DNA from: Eubacterium sp. CAG:786
GTDB taxonomy: Bacteria > Bacillota > Clostridia > Oscillospirales > Ruminococcaceae
DNA length: 7,412 nucleotides
Assembly (NCBI GenBank): GCA_000432175.1
Contig: HF989486.1
Location: forward strand, 1 to 7,412
Reading direction: 5' to 3'
Position 1 is the first letter of the stretch; each line of letters opens with the position of its first letter. The notes beneath the pieces are model-generated. The model made no database searches, had not been told where the DNA came from, and saw only the letters and a program-made list of their open reading frames with translations. Position numbers and translations under genes: made by a program. Positions 6,185 through 7,412 of this stretch are shown here, in pieces.

Positions 6185-6796
6185 ATGAGAGGAATACGTC
6201 TACTTTTAAACGGCATAGCGCTTATGGTCGTCGGCATTGTGCTGACCGTCGTCATTGCCGGGGAACTCATCGACAACGCGCAGCCCGGTGTTGACTACAG
6301 CACCCTGACCGCAGACAACATCAAAGAGGGCATGATAATCAGCGGCGAACTGCCCTTTAACCTCGGAGGGTACGAAACAGTCACACGAGAGGGCGACAAC
6401 GGCAAGCAGGAAGTCGGCACATACTACCTCATCTGCACCGACGATTACGACTTCTGGGGCATCTACACCGCTGACAAGGCGCTGCTGAGCAAGCTGGAGC
6501 GCCAGGCGACCCAGACCGTCACCTTTGACGACCTCAAGGACGTGACCCCCATTGAATTCAAGGGCAAAGTCACCGCGATGGACGACGACGACAAGCGCAT
6601 AATCCGCGAATGGACCGCAGATTTCTTCGAAATTGACCAGGCTGACCTCGCGGACAACGTCAGAATCATGGACTACTACATCAAGGTCGTGAACACCAGC
6701 GGCCACCCGTGGATACTCGCGCTGGGCATTCTGGTGATAGTCATCGGCGCGGTGTTAATTCTGCTGTTCGTGCGCCGGAAACTCATCGGAAGGTAA
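6185..6796 (+). CDS. Unrecognised protein with N- and C-terminal membrane segments and a large loop domain
   Basis: I do not recognise this 203-residue protein with confidence; it may belong to one of the uncharacterised Firmicute DUF membrane families. A hydrophobic segment at about 5-26 follows a basic start (MRGIR), and a second one at about 175-196 ends in RRKLIGR. Positive charges at both ends imply that both termini are cytoplasmic and residues 28-173 are outside. That loop is polar and acidic, with aromatic patches (TYYLICTDDYDFWGIY, 79-94), KGKVTAMDDDDK (126-137) and WTADFFEID (143-151). The TGT-like pattern 'IKEGMIISGELPFNLG' near 46-61 suggests a beta-rich fold, but this is weak. 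Codon use resembles its neighbours and it has its own promoter. AAGGA lies 8 bases before the ATG. The stop is 4 bp from the repeat element. It is transcribed away from liv, so a shared role is unproven. Confidence 0.8.
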   Translation: MRGIRLLLNGIALMVVGIVLTVVIAGELIDNAQPGVDYSTLTADNIKEGMIISGELPFNLGGYETVTREGDNGKQEVGTYYLICTDDYDFWGIYTADKALLSKLERQATQTVTFDDLKDVTPIEFKGKVTAMDDDDKRIIREWTADFFEIDQADLADNVRIMDYYIKVVNTSGHPWILALGILVIVIGAVLILLFVRRKLIGR

Positions 6797-6824
6797 GAGC
6801 TTAATTCGGAATTCGTAATTATGG

Positions 6825-6841
6825 TATCGCCTCCGGCGATA
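6825..6841. repeat. Hairpin TATCGCC-TCC-GGCGATA
   Basis: A perfect 7-bp stem with a 3-base loop, first of the series in the repeat element. It lies 28 bases past the stop of the upstream membrane-protein gene and is followed by AATTTTAT, so it could also contribute to termination. Confidence 0.6.
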
Positions 6842-6850
6842 ATTTTATAG

Positions 6851-6898
6851 AAACACTACAGGGCGAAAGAAGCAATTCACTTTCGCCCTATGTGTTTT
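6851..6898 (+). terminator. Putative terminator hairpin after the two-TM membrane protein gene
   Basis: GGGCGAAAG (6861-6869) pairs perfectly with CTTTCGCCC (6880-6888). Across a small internal loop, AAACAC (6851-6856) pairs with GTGTTT (6892-6897). TTTT follows at 6895-6898, partly inside the outer stem. The strong GC stem suits a terminator on either strand, but the T run is displaced from the inner stem, so efficiency is uncertain. Confidence 0.45.
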
Positions 6899-6931
6899 AT
6901 AGTAAATCTTTTGAGATAACGTCCGCGAAGC

Positions 6932-6950
6932 CGCAGACACGATGTCTGCG
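6932..6950. repeat. Hairpin with CGCA arms around the GACACGATGTC core
   Basis: CGCAGACA-CGA-TGTCTGCG is a perfect 8-bp stem with a 3-base loop. It shares its 11-bp centre with the hairpin at 6965-6983, but the four outer pairs differ in a complementary way. GCGAAGC (6925-6931) just upstream is a sequence known to form an unusually stable mini-hairpin in single-stranded DNA. Confidence 0.75.
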
Positions 6951-6952
6951 CC

Positions 6953-6996
6953 GTTGCCCCAAAAGGGCGACACGATGTCGCCCAACAGTGGGCAAC
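6953..6996. repeat. Two-tier hairpin with GGGC arms around the GACACGATGTC core
   Basis: The inner stem GGGCGACA-CGA-TGTCGCCC (6965-6983) is perfect. Outer arms GTTGCCC (6953-6959) and GGGCAAC (6990-6996) are also perfectly complementary. GCCC (6980-6983) could alternatively pair with GGGC (6990-6993), so two exclusive folds exist. On the minus strand the inner stem is followed by TTTT. All but the first three bases recur identically at window bases 1-41. Confidence 0.75.
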
Positions 6997-7008
6997 AGGG
7001 GACACCGA

Positions 7009-7047
7009 AATTCCGAATTCCTAATTCCTAATTCCTAATTCCGAATT
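7009..7047. repeat. Heptanucleotide tandem array AATTCC(G/T) x5
   Basis: Five 7-bp units run AATTCCG, three AATTCCT, AATTCCG, then a partial AATT. The matching place in copy A (54-78) has only three units (AATTCCG, AATTACA, AATTCCG, then AATT), so unit number differs between copies. It forms the right end of the repeat element. Confidence 0.85.
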
Positions 7048-7048
7048 A

Positions 7049-7077
7049 TTGACAAATCCCCTCACAAAGTATATAAT
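7049..7077 (+). promoter_or_regulatory. Perfect-consensus promoter of the MATE gene
   Basis: TTGACA (7049-7054), exactly 17 bases, then TATAAT (7072-7077). The predicted start is near 7084, leaving a leader of about 25 nt. The -35 box begins directly after the end of the repeat element, whose AT-rich heptads lie where an UP element would be. Confidence 0.85.
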
Positions 7078-7108
7078 GTACCCATAGACATAAAAGGCAG
7101 GGGACAAC

Positions 7109-7412
7109 ATGGACACAAACGAACTATTCGGAAGGGAAAAGATATCAAAGGTGCTTTTCAGGCTGGCGCCGCCGGTGATGCTGGCGCAGCTGATACAGGC
7201 GCTGTACAACATAGTGGACAGCCTTTTCGTCGCGAATTACTCGCAGACCGGGCTGACGGCGCTGTCGATAATCTACCCGATACAGCTGCTGATGATAGCG
7301 CTGGCGGTGGGCTCCGGCGTGGGCATAAACACGGTGATGGCTGCCCGGCTGGGCTCCGGCAGGCGCGCGGAAGCCGACGAATACGCCGGGACAGGCACCC
7401 CGCTCGCGGTGG
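7109..7412 (+). CDS. MATE-family multidrug/toxin exporter, N-terminal part (runs off window)
   Basis: The 101 visible codons begin MDTNELFGREKISKVLFRLA and match the N-terminus of MATE (MatE, NorM/DinF-like) Na+- or H+-coupled exporters. The first membrane segment is PPVMLAQLIQALYNIVDSLFVA (22-43), with the hallmark LYNIVD motif. A second hydrophobic segment is TALSIIYPIQLLMIALAVGSGVGINTVMAARLGSG (50-84), ending in the conserved GxGxN...R.G turn. The rest of the expected 440-460 residues lies beyond the window end, so integrity and substrate are unknown. The ATG at 7109 has AGGGGA 4 bases upstream and a perfect promoter. It is separated from the upstream gene by the repeat element and is transcribed on its own. 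Confidence 0.92.
   Translation, partial: MDTNELFGREKISKVLFRLAPPVMLAQLIQALYNIVDSLFVANYSQTGLTALSIIYPIQLLMIALAVGSGVGINTVMAARLGSGRRAEADEYAGTGTPLAV

Larger units (their letters stand above)
6801..7048. mobile_element. MITE-like palindromic repeat element (copy B, complete)
   Basis: The 248-bp non-coding block is bounded by inverted ends. TAATTCGGAATT (6802-6813) is the exact reverse complement of 7037-7048, and the left 20 bp match the inverted end of copy A at 19 of 20. Inside are four perfect hairpins (6825-6841, 6861-6888, 6932-6950, 6965-6983) and a heptad array (7009-7047). Bases 6956-7019 are identical to window bases 1-64. There is no reading frame, no transposase and no clear target duplication, so mobility in trans is inferred from the inverted ends and second copy only. 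It starts 4 bp after a stop codon and ends one base before the -35 box of the next promoter. Confidence 0.6.

Noticed and set aside
6575..6598. MDDDDK protease-like site in the unknown membrane protein
   Set aside because: It matches the enteropeptidase target only by coincidence of an acidic run; there is no reason for it to matter in a bacterium.
7009..7047. Possible CRISPR array
   Set aside because: The repeats are 7 bp with no spacers, and no cas gene is present; it is a simple tandem array.
7021..7212. Minus-strand frame of 63 codons across the MATE start
   Set aside because: It is antisense to the MATE N-terminus and runs through its promoter into the repeat array; no family features.

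Overview
This 7.4-kb window is a chromosomal segment that most likely comes from a Clostridia-class Firmicute, plausibly of the Oscillospiraceae/Ruminococcaceae. Evidence for this is the GC-rich coding DNA set in AT-rich intergenic DNA, strong AGGAGG-type ribosome sites, a Cys-lipobox substrate-binding protein with an Asn/Ser/Gly-rich tether, and the absence of any Gram-negative marker. The assignment is an inference; no marker gene is present.

Minus strand, about 6032 down to 1: a complete branched-chain/hydrophobic amino acid ABC importer operon in the order livJ-like binding lipoprotein (5679-4450), livH (4235-3306), livM (3293-2211), livG (2218-1451), livF (1437-727). A cytidylate-kinase-like gene (714-82) follows as a sixth gene. 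Apart from a 214-bp gap after livJ, the genes are 12-13 bp apart or overlap, and several ribosome sites overlap the preceding stop codon, so translation looks coupled. The livJ-livH gap holds a long two-tier stem-loop that probably sets the excess of binding protein over permease. The lipoprotein captures the ligand at the cell surface, LivH and LivM form the channel, and LivG and LivF hydrolyse ATP.

5680-6184 is a 505-bp divergent control region. It has two good minus-strand promoters for the liv operon, one good plus-strand promoter, a 22-bp near-palindrome just downstream of the plus-strand start site, and a structured leader for livJ.

Plus strand: an unrecognised protein with two membrane segments (6185-6796), then a 248-bp non-coding repeat element (6801-7048), then a MATE-family exporter (7109 to the window end, truncated) behind a perfect-consensus promoter.

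The least ordinary content is the repeat element. It has inverted AATTCGG-type ends, an internal series of perfect hairpins, two of which share a core but have compensating arms, and a heptanucleotide tandem array. A second copy of one end (64 bp identical) opens the window beside the cytidylate-kinase-like gene. The two copies sit in direct orientation about 6.9 kb apart and bracket the liv operon and the membrane-protein gene. I see no defence system, CRISPR array, transposase, phage gene, tRNA or rRNA here.
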